From: Cliona cf. orientalis
Taxonomy: Eukaryota > Porifera > Demospongiae > Clionaida > Clionaidae
Direction of reading: 5' to 3'
Assembly (NCBI GenBank): GCA_963930775.1
Contig: OZ005695.1
Coordinates: 1,178,001 to 1,242,000, forward strand
DNA: 64,000 bases
Below are positions 17,274 through 28,517 of this stretch, piece by piece. The translations under genes and the position numbers were made by a program. The stretch's first letter is position 1. Each line of letters begins with the position of its first letter. The notes beneath the pieces were generated by a model, which made no database searches, was not told the origin of the DNA, and saw only the letters and a program-made list of their open reading frames with translations.

Positions 17274-18524
17274 TTATTTTGGAGGCAATAGCCTCCTCAG
17301 CTGTTCCAAGAAGATGAATGTCAGTATAGTATGGGGTCCAAGTCGGATGAAGGCCGGAATAAAACCCTATGTGCATGAATCAAAGATATTATAATAATAA
17401 TTATATTATTATTAACTCGTAGGTAGCACCTGGGCCATATTGTATGTGTCATAGGACCTACACTATACGTATTCAGTCTAGTAGAGTTATCTCTCTTGCC
17501 CCATTGTGTGGCTATGAGCGCAAAAGACAATGTCAAGATAGTGTTTCACTTGCCTTGAAAAACCCCATGGGGCCAGTCCTTGCGGTGTAGAGGAAGCAGT
17601 GAGTGATTGACCTGTACTCTCCCGGCTGGGAGTTCATCATCCTAGTCTTGAGAACGTCCACAGGCTGAGTGGCTGCGGTGGCAACTACGCCCTGTGGCCC
17701 ACGTGTGAGAGAGAGAGAGTGGGGGAGAGACAGAGAGAGAGAGAGGGAGAGGGAGAGAGAAAGAGGGAGGGGAGAGGGAGGGAGGGAGGGAGAGAGAGAG
17801 ATAGAGGTGTTGGTATGACATTGGGTACACTTATAGGCTGTCTGGATACTAAGAGCAGTGTGCTTAATGATTAAAAATGACTTGGGTGGCAGGCAATATT
17901 CCTCTTAACCCCATTACTTACATGCACAACTTACAGCGATAATACTAGCAGAGAAATGTGTTATGACATTGTCCTCAAAGTATCGAGTTCCCAATAAAAT
18001 CTGCTTTGTCTGCTCATAAAATGCAATCTGAATAGGCAAAAATGTCAAGTTAAAAAACCATGACTCATTATTGTTCTCTGTGCATGGATCTTACTTGGGA
18101 TAGTGTCATCAAGACTGCTCGAAGGATGTTCAGTGAGGCACCTCTCCACAGCTTGAAGAAACCCTCTATATGTAGCAAAACAAAAAGAAACATAATCTAT
18201 TATCACCGATCATCACATAGGCTGTGTCAGAGTTTAAAGAATTAATCATACCATCCATTGTCACTCTCCTAACTCCATCCACTACATGCTTATAGCTGTC
18301 AAGAGTACACAAAGATAGATAAAAATGAATAATAATATTATTATCGTAGCAGATAGCTTACTTTCTACGCTGTTCAGGTGGTAGCTTGACATCATTCTGC
18401 ATCCTAAAAATTGGGATTGAACAAATGAGAACAGATCATGAAACTTAGAATAGAGTATCATTAGTATTACCTTATGTTGATCACATCGAAGGGACTTCCA
18501 ACTATACCACCACAGAATCCTGCC

Positions 18525-18613
<89 letters not shown>

Positions 18614-20124
18614 ACACTCAAGTACAAATCCACTGCTCTGGCCACTAATCTAATTGCACTATAATTATTCTACACATGTGCATTAAAGACATTGGCCAGG
18701 TTTCATTCATTGTCTATGCCGCATGGGTATAGCTAAGCTGCTTTAGTGCTATGGATGATAATTTACTGGGGAGCTTAAATGATACCATTACTGATTTGGA
18801 ATACAGGGATTACTATGAAAGAGCTCCATAAATTTAATGATATTCATTGGTATAAGACCACTACAGTCTCTGATGTGGTGCTGAATTTCCTTATGGGATG
18901 TGTTTCAAGAGCATTCACTGCCAGTGCAAAAGGGGCACTATATAGTAGGATTCAATGACTGGGGTGAACCAGGTTCAGTCATGTATTGCCACAAACCTGA
19001 CCCAGTCCATGACCCCAACTCTCAACCCCCAAAACTCATACAGCATAATATTATTATTCCAAAACCTTATTATACTGCAATAGTTAAGGTACAGTACAGT
19101 ATAGTGCAGTAATCTTATCCACCAGACTATAATAGACTGGAGGTCTACAATGGCTTACCCCCTGTGGCTCCAAGAAGGATCTTCTGGTAAAATGGAATAC
19201 TACCTGCAAAATTACAAATTTAGCCAACTTCGCATGAAATTCTCACAGTTATAGCATTGTGGTTGGCATTGGAGGGCATGGTCTGCCAACCAGAAACATA
19301 ATAATTATGATCACATGATCACAACATTGCCACAATTAAATGGCTGGTCTATATCATATCAAGGACTGATAGACTCCTAAAATAAGCCCTTGATCGTAAT
19401 ATTATTATAATTGATCATTTTATTCTCACCACATACTTACCTCCATCCTTAGGTACCAATCTCGGTCTTAGAATTTCATATACACCAAAACGAACAGAGG
19501 AATATGTTAACTGCAAGGACAAAAACACACACACACACACACAAAAAAAAAAAAAAATTAATGGACTCCCTACAATTAGGGGAGGGGGGCCTCTCCAGAT
19601 GACAACAGTATAAGAGGTAGATGCTCTAACATTACTATCTTTACCTGTCTAGTTAGTGAGGCAGTGAGTCCATTGTAGAGAGAGAGAAATCCTCGGGTCT
19701 TGACCGCCTGAACAGCCATCCCCACAAACCCCTTGCTCACCTGCTGCTGGGTCTGAAGATGGACCTGTTATAGAAAATACATAAAAATTTTATTATCCAT
19801 TCTCATCTGCCAGGCCACTTGTATAAACAATTTTAAACAGTAGTCATCTTGCGGAAATATTAATTTTAGGGGAATATATTATTAAAACAGCCCAACGTAT
19901 TCATACAAATTATACTGATAGTCCTAGACAATTAATATAAATTTGGATGCATTGTACAGCAAGGGGCTGGCCCGCCAGACTATATGAATGCCCTGATTAT
20001 TAATTGATATAAATTTGCAGCTGCTTATCACCTTGAGCAAGTCCAGTGGATGGGTGACGCAGGCAGCACCGGCGGAAGCTACGCCACCGAGATACCACCT
20101 GTGGCTCTTACGTTTGGGAGCCAT
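17274..20124 (-). CDS. SLC25A10: Mitochondrial dicarboxylate carrier (11 exons)
   Basis: Inner-membrane carrier exchanging malate or succinate for phosphate or sulfate. Exons on the minus strand are 20124-20032, 19764-19645, 19510-19441, 19203-19159, 18519-18471, 18403-18362, 18295-18252, 18165-18095, 18027-17935, 17691-17554 and 17366-17274, totalling 285 residues; the human protein has 287. Three carrier signatures are present: THPLDLLK, SPFDVINIR and TQPVDVLKTR. The SLC25A10 blocks RWYLGGVASAGAACVTH and RMQNDVKLP are also clear. The intron after exon 10 has a GC donor (AAG|GCAAGT), a rare but accepted GC-AG type. A GA tract (CT on the sense strand) of about 85 bp forms the pyrimidine tract before exon 5. 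The start is the first ATG, 220 bp from the UTP6 start. Confidence 0.95.
18527..18611. repeat. (GA)n microsatellite at a 3' splice site
   Basis: About 85 bp of AG dinucleotides. On the sense strand of SLC25A10 it reads CT and leads straight into CTGGCAG, the acceptor of exon 5. Confidence 0.95.
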
Positions 20125-20344
20125 CTTCTAATCACCTCGTAAGAAAACTTAGTCGTTCAGAGTACTCTCTCTGTCTCATCACCTCATTTTTAATATTGCT
20201 TCCTGAAATCGGACACACCAACGATCATTTCCTGTCATCATATTGAAGGTCGAAAGTCCAAAGGTGAAAGTTCAAACACGTGGTCGTGATTCTGGAGAGA
20301 GAGAAGCAGGCTTTTTGTGTGTGTGAGAAGGAGAGGGGTTCAGA
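20125..20344. promoter_or_regulatory. Bidirectional promoter, SLC25A10 / UTP6
   Basis: 220 bp between two diverging start codons. No TATA box was seen. Confidence 0.65.
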
Positions 20345-23300
20345 ATGGCTGAGATTGTCCACAGGAACCTGGAGGCGATGCTCCCTCAGCTGGAGTCGCT
20401 AGAGAGCTCGGGAATATTTTCACACGATGAAATCAAGTACAAAAGCCAAAAATTAATGATCTGATAATAGGGGGGGGGACCCTCCAACACTATTAGTGAT
20501 ATCAGAGTGCATATATATATGCATAGCTAGTGTAGCATCGTCCCCCAGGTGTCCTGATCTTTTCACCTGGGGACGAGGCTATAAGTCAATGTACGTATAT
20601 TAAATTTTGCGTTTGGATTTAATATGATTTGGTGCAGGATGATCGTTCGTCGTCGTCGTAACCATGAGTACAAGCTGGTGAGGCGGCCGGCCAGGAAGGA
20701 GGATTACCTCGCAGCCATACAGTATGAGGTTCACCTCGACATGCTCAGGAAACACAGGAAGAGGGTATATAAGTGCTCAAACATCAGTAATAAGTATGGG
20801 GATGACCCTGCTGATTTATTTTTCCAGAAATTTGGAATAGCCAAAACTCGAAAAGATGCTGACAATGGAATTAAGAATCGCATTCATGGCCTGTTTAGGG
20901 TAAAAAAGAGTAGAAAAATTAAATTTTTACATTATTGTAATAATATTATGATATCTGTTGTATCCTAATATCCAGCGTGCCCTAAGAAAGTTCAAAGGTG
21001 ACTTGAAGTTGTGGCTTCAGTATATTGAGTTTGCGAAGAGGTGTGGTCACAAGAACACACTCTCCAAGCTGTATGGGCGAGCTCTGGCAATCCACCCTAA
21101 CAAACCAGGTACGTAAGGAAATGAAGAATATACTATATTACTGCATATATGATTTATCCAGAAATATTCTAAAAAAATCTGGCACAAAAAACAAGTTTTG
21201 CCCAAATTTTCTAGCTGTGGACCCACTTTATTCCTATTAATTAATTTAGCATAACGTTATATTTTGCAAGGATTTAGAGGTGAAGAATTTTCAGTATCCT
21301 TATTCTGTACTTGTACTAGCGCTGTGGGTGATGGCCGCCAAGTTTGAACTGGATGAGCTCAACGATGTCTCAGCTGGTAGAGTGGTGATCCAGCAAGGAC
21401 TGAGGGCCAATTCCAATTCCAAGCATCTCTGGCTAGAAGTGAGTTCGTTTGTTTCTATGCAGATAATCAATAAAATTAGCGAGAATGATATCACTTCATT
21501 GTAGTGCATCGTTATATATTTTACGAAGGAACACAGTATTTGTTACAACTATAGGGTAATGTAGGTATTATAAGGTATTGTAGGTCAGGAATCTGATTGG
21601 TCAGTTGGAGGTCCACTATTTTGCTTTGCTTTGCTCAGGATGCTACAGCCTCGGACCTCTGAGTGACCAATCGGATCACAGTATTTGTTACAACTATAGG
21701 GTAATGTAGGTATTGTAGGTATTGTAAGGTATTGTAAGGTATTGTAAGGTATTTGGGGCGAGCCTGAGCGAGCCCCACATAGACGAGGTGAACGCTCGCA
21801 ATCCATATATTATTATGTATGGTACGTCCGTCACGCGAAATTATATACCCAGTGATCTCTACGGGCATAAACGCGAAATATTCTATTGCGCAATCTCATG
21901 CTTGGGACACGGGCCGTATATACGTCGTTCTGATTTAGCGAATTGCAAATTTACACTCGTGCTTGCATTGATCAAGCAAGCTCAGTGCGTGCAACATTGA
22001 GAACATGACGGGAGCCTGGGGACGAGGCTACTCAGTGCCGGTACCGTACGTGTACTGCGTCGTACTAAGAGAAGGCTCCAAAAGAGGAGAAAGCGAGGCA
22101 GAGCTCGTTATCAGCTCAACAGCCCAACGGGACCAGCTATTAAAGAACGCGATAAAGATAGATTAGACGTGCTGCTCACTGATGACTCTGAAAACAGAGG
22201 CAGTCGGCACTGTAGGATGGAGGGGAATAGTCTATCGTACAGCTGTAGACCTACAGGCCTACACGACACTATATGAGACTGTCTGTCATTGTTTGCTTGG
22301 ATCTGTATCAGTGGTCTTCAAGATCTATCGTGCTATGGCTTTATTAAAGTTTTCTAGTCGCAGCTCAGCTAGACATTCAGAGGCTCAGCTCAGGCTCGCC
22401 CCAAACAGGCCCTGCATGACACTAGTATAGGGTAATGTAGGTCAGGAATCTGATTGGTCAGGTGGAGATCCACTATTTTACTTTGCTTTGCTCAGGATGC
22501 TACAGCCTCGGGCCTCTGAGTGACCAATTGGATCACAGTATTTGTTACAACTATAGGGTAATGTAGGTATTGTAGGTATTGTAGGTCAGAAATCTGATTA
22601 GTCAGTTGGAGGTCCACTATTTCACTTCAATTTGCTCGGGATGCTACAGCCTCAGGCGTCTGAATGACCAATCAGATCACAATATTTGTTGGTGAGGCAG
22701 GCTCCTTGTTTTAATATATTTTTATTTTTCCTGTAGCATTTCCGATTGGAGCTCATTCATGCTGATCAGGTGGGCTAGCTGTGCTTACGTTGCGTGTATA
22801 GCATGGATTTTCATTTTGATGACCCAATCCTCTCCTTGTGTAGGTTCGGAAGAGAAGAGCTGCGTTGGATTTGAAGGAAGGTGACGTGGCAGCACCAGTG
22901 TCTGACGACTTTCTAGCCTTCAAGACAGCTCTCCTCGTCTTCAAAGAAGCTACCAGAGTCATGCCAGGTACCATGATCATTCCACCATGGCAACAGACCG
23001 ACAACTGTATCACATATTTTCACTAGATGATGTTGAATTTCATGTCTCATTTTTGCCGATCGTGCAACTCTTTGAGGACACCAGCGACCTACAATCAGAA
23101 ATTTATGATAGGTACTTGATGACATTGTACTAATGCTAAATTTTACATGCCAGTACACATATTATTATTTTTTGTGATTGGTATACTATAGTTTGAAGTC
23201 GACTCACCCCACCCACCCTTTGACTTGGGATGCCCTAGCGAGGAGGCACTGGGTCGATGTGGACACTGTTCTGCTGGAAGGTGAGCTCTGCGCTGTCGAA

Positions 23301-25402
23301 CGGTATAGTGTAGCATGGGTGCAGTGGATCTTACTTTTAGCCTCGTCCCCAGCCCACTCCCAGGTTTTCAATGTTCTCTACATGTAATACATGTATGTTG
23401 AGAACATGGATAAGGCTATCTAACTTTCACATCTGAGGTTTTTAAGTTGATTTTATATTTTTTTTCTTAAAAGACAATCAAGTTGCTGAATTGGAGGAGA
23501 AATCTGTGGAGGTATTCACTGAAGGACTGTCTGTCCTCGCTGGAGGTCAAGAAGTCAACTCCACGGCTACTTGGAGTGAGAGGGAGCTATGGACAAGGTA
23601 CATCAGCTGGTGTGAGGAGAGGCAGCAGGATAAGAACATCTCAGAACCTCTGAGGAAGAAGGTGAGTGCTTTATGATAATATTATCTCTTTAGCTAGCTT
23701 CTTTGAACTACTATGATAGTACATTTCACTATCTTTAATTTTTGCGACTGACGACAACCTTTGCCGTAATATTATAGGCTTGTACTGTTCATCCATTTTT
23801 TTTGCAGCTTGTGCTATGATAATAAAATTTAATTAATTTTCCTGATCATATAGTGCACTCTTGGTAATGCATTGTGCTATGATCATTTTTTTTCTCTCGC
23901 CTTCCTTTACTCCCAGAGCCTAACTAGGTTGCTGGAAGCCTACGACACATCGCTAAGGAGTGGCAAGCTCTCAGAGGAGATGTGTAAGAGATATCTAGAC
24001 ACTCTCAAGACGCTCGGACACGATCATCACGATGCTGCCCTAACTGCATCTTCGCTGGCTACAGATCTCCACTCAGGGTCAGTGGAGCTATGGCAACTCA
24101 GGCTGAGTGTAGTGGCCGGTGGGGGTGGAGAAGGAGGCGGGGCTGGGGGCGGAGTCAGGACAAGGAGGTCAAAGGTAACCAGAAAGACGGGAGGAGGAGG
24201 AGGAGAGGCGAGAGTGGGGGAGGTGTGTCGGGAGGCACTGGAGAAGGTACCCAAGAAGGTAGGTGGTCTCTGCTGCTGGAATAGTAACTGTTTGTGTTCA
24301 TGATACCGTAAATCTGGAAAATTTTCGTTGTAAAAATATTTTCGTAGTCGATGGCGGCTACGAAAATTGGCATGCACTATTAACGCTTATGCGGTAAGGG
24401 GTCGTTCCTACGAAAAAAAATTTTACACGCAAATTTATCATACGAAAATTTCTTTACACAAAAATTTCCAGATCTACGGTACTTACATAACATCTATATA
24501 ATATGACTCATTAACCCTCGAGCAGCACATGCGCTGCAGGGTTACGGTACATTCTGTGTGTCTGTCTATTAACTCTCTAACTACTGAACATACATTAAAT
24601 GGCTAAACAACTCGTGACAGAGAGTGTTGTGAACCGGGTGGGTAGAGAACCAAATTAAAGATGTAGGCACATTCAGTATTAAAGCGTCCTATCACCGACT
24701 GCTGGGTAGCCCTTCAAATGAAGAACAGCTGGCCAAGTTCAGACGTGCGCGGAGGAAGATATCGGGAGTTGGGGGGAGGGCAACTAGTAACATACTTTGA
24801 ACCACTGGAATTTGTAGTGTATAATAATATTATAGCCACATGTACCCACCCTTAGAGTTCAACCACACCAATTCTTGACCAAGACACCACAACTCCTATA
24901 CTCTAATAATAGTAATTTACACACACAAAATTAATATCATTCTGAGCAGCCCCACCTACCTACATACAAGGCCTATATATTATGGCTTGGCATATTATTA
25001 TGGTAGCTACTAATATGTACATGTAGTTTGCAGAAATCAAGCTGTGTAATGTAATTTTAAAAAAGAATACTACTTTTCTTTGACAAAAGCTACAAATTAT
25101 ATCAGAGTACGAGATCTAAATTTTATGATCGTGACATCCTCCATGGCGCCATTAAACCTTCAACGACATTACTAATACCATACAACGCGCTGAGGATTTT
25201 GTGTTCTAGAGAGCTCTTGTTATATTATAGTTATTGAGCTTCCAAAGACAAATAAGAGAACAGGACAGAATGCTATCTATAATTAATTGCATAATGCATA
25301 TGGGGTCAGAGTATTAATTAAGGGTGATAGGTTGATTACTCAACATGTAGGGTAATTCCCTTAAATGTTCTCCACTACCTACCCATTATCATTAACAATG
25401 TG

Positions 25403-25462
<60 letters not shown>

Positions 25463-26684
25463 AGGAGGCGCTGCCTTTGTGGCTGTTTTGGGTGGAGCAC
25501 CGGCTTAAGAGTGGAGCCTCGGAACAAGAAATAGAGGCTGTGTTCGAGGTTAGCAGTATTGAAGTATGAATGCATGTCACTGAACATACCCACTCTAAAT
25601 CTCCTGGCAATATAATTATAAACATCTTACATCCAGTCTTGAAGTGGGTGTCTGTTGTATGCTGTCTGTCGTAATAATTGTAGCACATGTGCATATTATG
25701 TATAATAGTGGTTCACATGTATGTTAGTAAGTACTACGATACTATTATAATAATTATTATGATATTTTGAGTATATAATATAATATTATTTGTGTGCATG
25801 CACATAATATTATGTTCTCTCAACCTCTATATTATCTTCTCAGTCTGGGTTGAGGGGTGGTTCTGCTGAAGAGGTGGTGGAGGCCTTGTCCTTCAGGTAC
25901 CTGGACTGGTCAAACCAGATTGGTGGCATCCAGAGAGCCAGAGCTGTTTACAAAAGGTCAGTGGGTTCATACAAACTCCCACATCTTACACACAATGACT
26001 CTGTGTACTGATTAGAATCATATCAGACTGCAGAGCACTGCATACATGTGTGTGATGGTTATCAAGATAGGGTACTGCCCCACCCGTTGTCATGTCAGCA
26101 GCTCTAGGAGACACGCCCTTTCTCTTTTCCTTGGGCTGTATAATTCTCTGTCATTAGTTATAAGGCAGATATATACTGGGAATACGATTTACATGTACAC
26201 ACATACACACACACATCTTTCAGATTGCTAGAAAAACATCCCGCTCCACTGTCTTTGTTCACCAAGTGCATCCAAGTGGAGAAGAATAGCGGTGAGGATG
26301 GCAATATTGCTAGGATAAGAAAGCTCTACGATTCAGCTTTGAGGGAGCATGGCTCCAATCAACCTGGTAAGTAAGGGAGAAAGAGAGAGAGGGGGGGAGA
26401 GATGCACTCATTGCTCAAATTAATTATTAGTCAACACTGTCCTAACACATTAGCCAAACCACTTTTATCTGCAAAGTGCAAAATTATTCACCAAAGAATA
26501 TTTAATTTTTTATTTCTCTCTTGCTCATACAGGTCTATGGTTGGACTATATCAAGACAGAGCTGTCTTATCCAGAGGGTGACCCGGGCAAGGTGGGTGGC
26601 CTGCACTGGAGAGCAGTGAAAGAGCTTCTGCCCGAACGAACTGCTGAATTCATCTCACAGTACTCTCTTCTCCACCTCCATTGA
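20345..26684 (+). CDS. UTP6: U3 snoRNP / SSU processome protein UTP6 (14 exons)
   Basis: HAT-repeat scaffold of the small-subunit processome, needed for 18S rRNA maturation in the nucleolus. Exons: 20345-20436, 20638-20899, 20976-21108, 21320-21438, 22737-22769, 22844-22967, 23027-23111, 23192-23280, 23474-23661, 23917-24258, 25465-25548, 25844-25956, 26224-26366, 26533-26684. Phases sum to 652 residues, against 597 in human. Diagnostic parts are MAEIVHRNLEAMLPQLESLE, ARKEDYLAAIQYEV, LWVMAAKFELDE, FHVSFLPIVQLFEDTSDLQS and HPLTWDALARRHW. Exon 10 encodes an extra Gly-rich, Arg/Lys-containing segment (VVAGGGGEGGGAGGG onward) not found in the human protein, which explains much of the extra length. 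A CT tract precedes the exon at 25465. Confidence 0.95.
20533..20581. repeat. Short foldback of the GCCTCGTCCCCAG family
   Basis: About 49 bp with inverted arms TAGCATCGTCCCCCAGGTG and CACCTGGGGACGAGGCTA. The same arm recurs at about 22016-22030, 23338-23352, 26832-26846, 56325-56340 and 56919-56995. Confidence 0.65.
21541..22700. repeat. Three-copy palindromic repeat array interrupted by a mobile repeat
   Basis: Three units of about 130-150 bp in UTP6 intron 4, starting near 21541, 22428 and 22550. Each contains inverted arms AATCTGATTGGTCA and TGACCAATCGGATCA around GGATGCTACAGCCTC, and a linker ATAGGGTAATGTAGGTATTG. A 684-bp dispersed repeat (21753-22436) separates the first and second units. 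The linker also shows short TATTGTAAGG slippage repeats. Confidence 0.75.
21753..22436. mobile_element. 684-bp dispersed repeat, copy 1
   Basis: Nearly identical to 56056-56738 in the same orientation: only a handful of substitutions and two small indels seen by eye. It begins TTGGGGCGAGCCTGAGCGAG and carries the inverted counterpart GCTCAGGCTCGCCCCAA about 30 bp before its right end (CCCTGCATGACACTAGT). No transposase is present. High identity means recent mobility or recent duplication. The family is not known to me. Confidence 0.8.
23337..23420. repeat. GCCTCGTCCCCAG family copy
   Basis: TAGCCTCGTCCCCAGCCCAC opens the copy, and a decayed inverted arm (GGATAAGGCTA) follows about 70 bp later. 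Located in UTP6 intron 8. Confidence 0.5.
24304..24481. mobile_element. Tc1/pogo-type MITE with TA target site
   Basis: A 174-bp unit (24306-24479) in UTP6 intron 10 is flanked by TA. Its left end CCGTAAATCTGGAAAATTTT pairs with the reverse complement of the right end (CCGTAGATCTGGAAATTTTT). The CCGTA start is shared with the pogo-like transposon at 59698. Confidence 0.7.
25406..25459. repeat. (CT)n microsatellite at a 3' splice site
   Basis: About 54 bp of CT leading directly into CCATTAG, the acceptor of UTP6 exon 11. Confidence 0.95.
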
Positions 26685-27342
26685 TCCTAGCTCAATAATC
26701 ATTATAGTGCATGACAGGAGAATTATTTTTGCAACCATTTCCATTCTCTTATCCAATCAACGCTGTTGTCTTCTCATTGGGGTCAACATAGCCGTACATC
26801 TGTACACATGTAGTCAGCATGCAAGGAAGGATCTGGGGACGAGGCTCGACCAGATGGTCACACAAAGCTACCCCACTCTGGTTGTGGTTTCAATTATAGA
26901 AAAAAGTGTTGGCTATTATCTCTAGTATGATTTATGGGCAATAGTATCCCTCCCCCTTCACTATGTATGGGAGTGGAGGACTTTTCAGCATTAATTAATT
27001 TTTTTATTGTCGACAAACTGCATGCCTCTGCCTGTGTACAGCTGAATCTGCTGGCTCACACTTGACTGAATTAGGTCCTAATAGAGGCACCCACTTGGCT
27101 ACCATTGTTTAATTTATTGAATTTTACTTTACACTTTAAACTCGAGTAGATTACAAGCATGCATACCAGTGAGGCAATAGTTGTTTTAATCTACGGGGGG
27201 GGGGGGGGGGGGGGGGGGGGGGAGGATACAGTGTCTCCTATGAATTTTCATCAAATTCTCAGTAGATTTAAAAGGGTCACCTGTTGTGTGTGTACCTAAG
27301 TACACAATATTATTTCATTTTTGGTTGATCAGAGATTTTTTT
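26685..27342. other. Intergenic, UTP6 3' flank
   Basis: Contains one GCCTCGTCCCCAG-family arm (26832-26846) and a run of about 28 G (27195-27222). No canonical AATAAA was seen for UTP6. No gene is supported here. Confidence 0.5.
27195..27222. repeat. Poly(G) run of about 28
   Basis: An uninterrupted G homopolymer able to form a G-quadruplex. Its exact length is prone to sequencing error. Confidence 0.9.
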
Positions 27343-27504
27343 TCATATGAAACTGATTACAACATAAGCAGTGAACAATACACACAAAAACATGACAAAA
27401 ATCAGTGTGACAAGGAAGAGGGTGAGGAGGGCTGTTCTTAGAAAATCGTGAGTTTTAGGGGGCAAGTCAGCGGAGGAAAGGGAGGAAATAAAAGTTTGTG
27501 ACAT
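27343..27504 (-). CDS. Possible tail-anchored microprotein (53 aa)
   Basis: From ATG 27504 the frame reads MSQTFISSLSSADLPPKTHD, then a strongly hydrophobic C-terminal helix (LLTLFLVTLIFVMFLCVLF and on) and stops a few residues later. This is the layout of a tail-anchored single-pass membrane microprotein. A 3' splice-like site (TTGCTGTAG) lies about 45 bases upstream of the ATG. It sits 300 bp downstream of the LDAF1 stop on the same strand, so it could also be an alternative last exon or 3' UTR. I do not recognise the sequence. Confidence 0.35.
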   Translation of the reverse strand: MSQTFISSLSSADLPPKTHDFLRTALLTLFLVTLIFVMFLCVLFTAYVVISFI

Positions 27505-27814
27505 GTGTCCGATTTCTAGAGGGGGCCCTCGTAACCTACAGCAACGAAAAAAGGTGTACTTAACTTGACGGGAAGTGGTGATCTTCACAAAAACAATTAA
27601 GATAACTAATACCTGGGTCACACAAAATTAATAATAAAAAACATACTTGTGTACATGTGATTCTGGGTTGCAATGGGGGGTTTTGACAACAATAACAAAA
27701 AAAATAGCTAGCAGCAGTAGTTGTATACAGCTTTTGCAGTCTCTGAATTTACAGCAGCTTTTTTTTTTCCCTCACACATACACACGGAAATTTTACTGCA
27801 AGGTCACCACCTGC

Positions 27815-28234
27815 TTACTTGCTCTTGTCGAACGGTTCATCGTCATCGTTATGTTCCGAGAGCCGGCTGGGATCGGGAGGAGGGGGGTGGCGGTAGGTCG
27901 GTGAGGAAGAAGACCAGCTCTGGCGACTCTTTCTCAGCTTCCAGCTACAATTAGCCGCCACGAGGACATAGTAGAATGCCATGGCTATCGACGTCACGCA
28001 CACCGTGGCGCAGCTGACAAAGACGAGAACAAAGGCGAGCGCTATTATGCCGACCACCAGCAAGAAGAGCTCCAATATGATGGCCCCGATGAGGCTTGCG
28101 ATGATCGTGGCCACGGAGTAAGCGAGGAAGGTAATCACCGGCACGCCTCCTAGCGTCGTGAAGGTGGCGAGCGCGACGAATTTTAGCGGGTGCTCGGTGG
28201 CGTACTTCATCATCTTGTCCTTGATGTCTCCCAT
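27815..28234 (-). CDS. LDAF1: Lipid droplet assembly factor 1 / promethin homologue
   Basis: A single coding exon of 139 residues from ATG 28234. The core HPLKFVALATFTTLGGVPVI followed by a long, nearly continuous hydrophobic region (about residues 20-95, with ILELFLLVVGIIALAFVLVF) matches the promethin/TMEM159 hairpin domain. The human protein has HPFLAFTLLVFIVMSAVPVG at the same place. Known role: it partners with seipin in the ER to set sites of lipid-droplet formation. The tail is Ser/Pro-rich and acidic (SSSSPTYRHPPPPDPS, DDDEPFDKSK), longer than in human. An acceptor-like site (TTTCTCCAAG) just upstream suggests a spliced 5' UTR, so the ATG choice rests on alignment with the family. Confidence 0.8.
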   Translation of the reverse strand: MGDIKDKMMKYATEHPLKFVALATFTTLGGVPVITFLAYSVATIIASLIGAIILELFLLVVGIIALAFVLVFVSCATVCVTSIAMAFYYVLVAANCSWKLRKSRQSWSSSSPTYRHPPPPDPSRLSEHNDDDEPFDKSK

Positions 28235-28517
28235 GCTGTTCCTTTCGGGTAAAAGGTAGTCTTGGAGAAAGAAGAAACTACTCACACAGTAGCTCATCGA
28301 CACGTACACACCTGCCTGATCTGATCTGACAGCTGCTTCTCGATTTAATTTGCAAGGTGAATGGGCGTGGCTATCTCGCATGTGATGTGATGTGATGACG
28401 TATCTATATACGCATGCGCAGTACTTGACATTCGAGTATAACAGTTGAGAAGTGAATACTGCCACAATAGAATAGGTGTACATGGCCGTATAAAGGATTT
28501 CTTGTGTATATAAGCCT

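Larger units (their letters stand above)
24259..25464 (+). other. UTP6 intron 10
   Basis: Apart from the MITE at 24306-24479, the ACCCTCGAGCAGCACATGCG block near 24515 and the CT tract at 25406-25459, I see nothing coding in this 1.2-kb intron. Confidence 0.6.

Noticed and set aside
22182-22430. 82-residue ORF present in both copies of the 680-bp repeat
   Set aside because: Its conservation follows from the recent age of the copies; it has no recognisable domain and starts mid-element.
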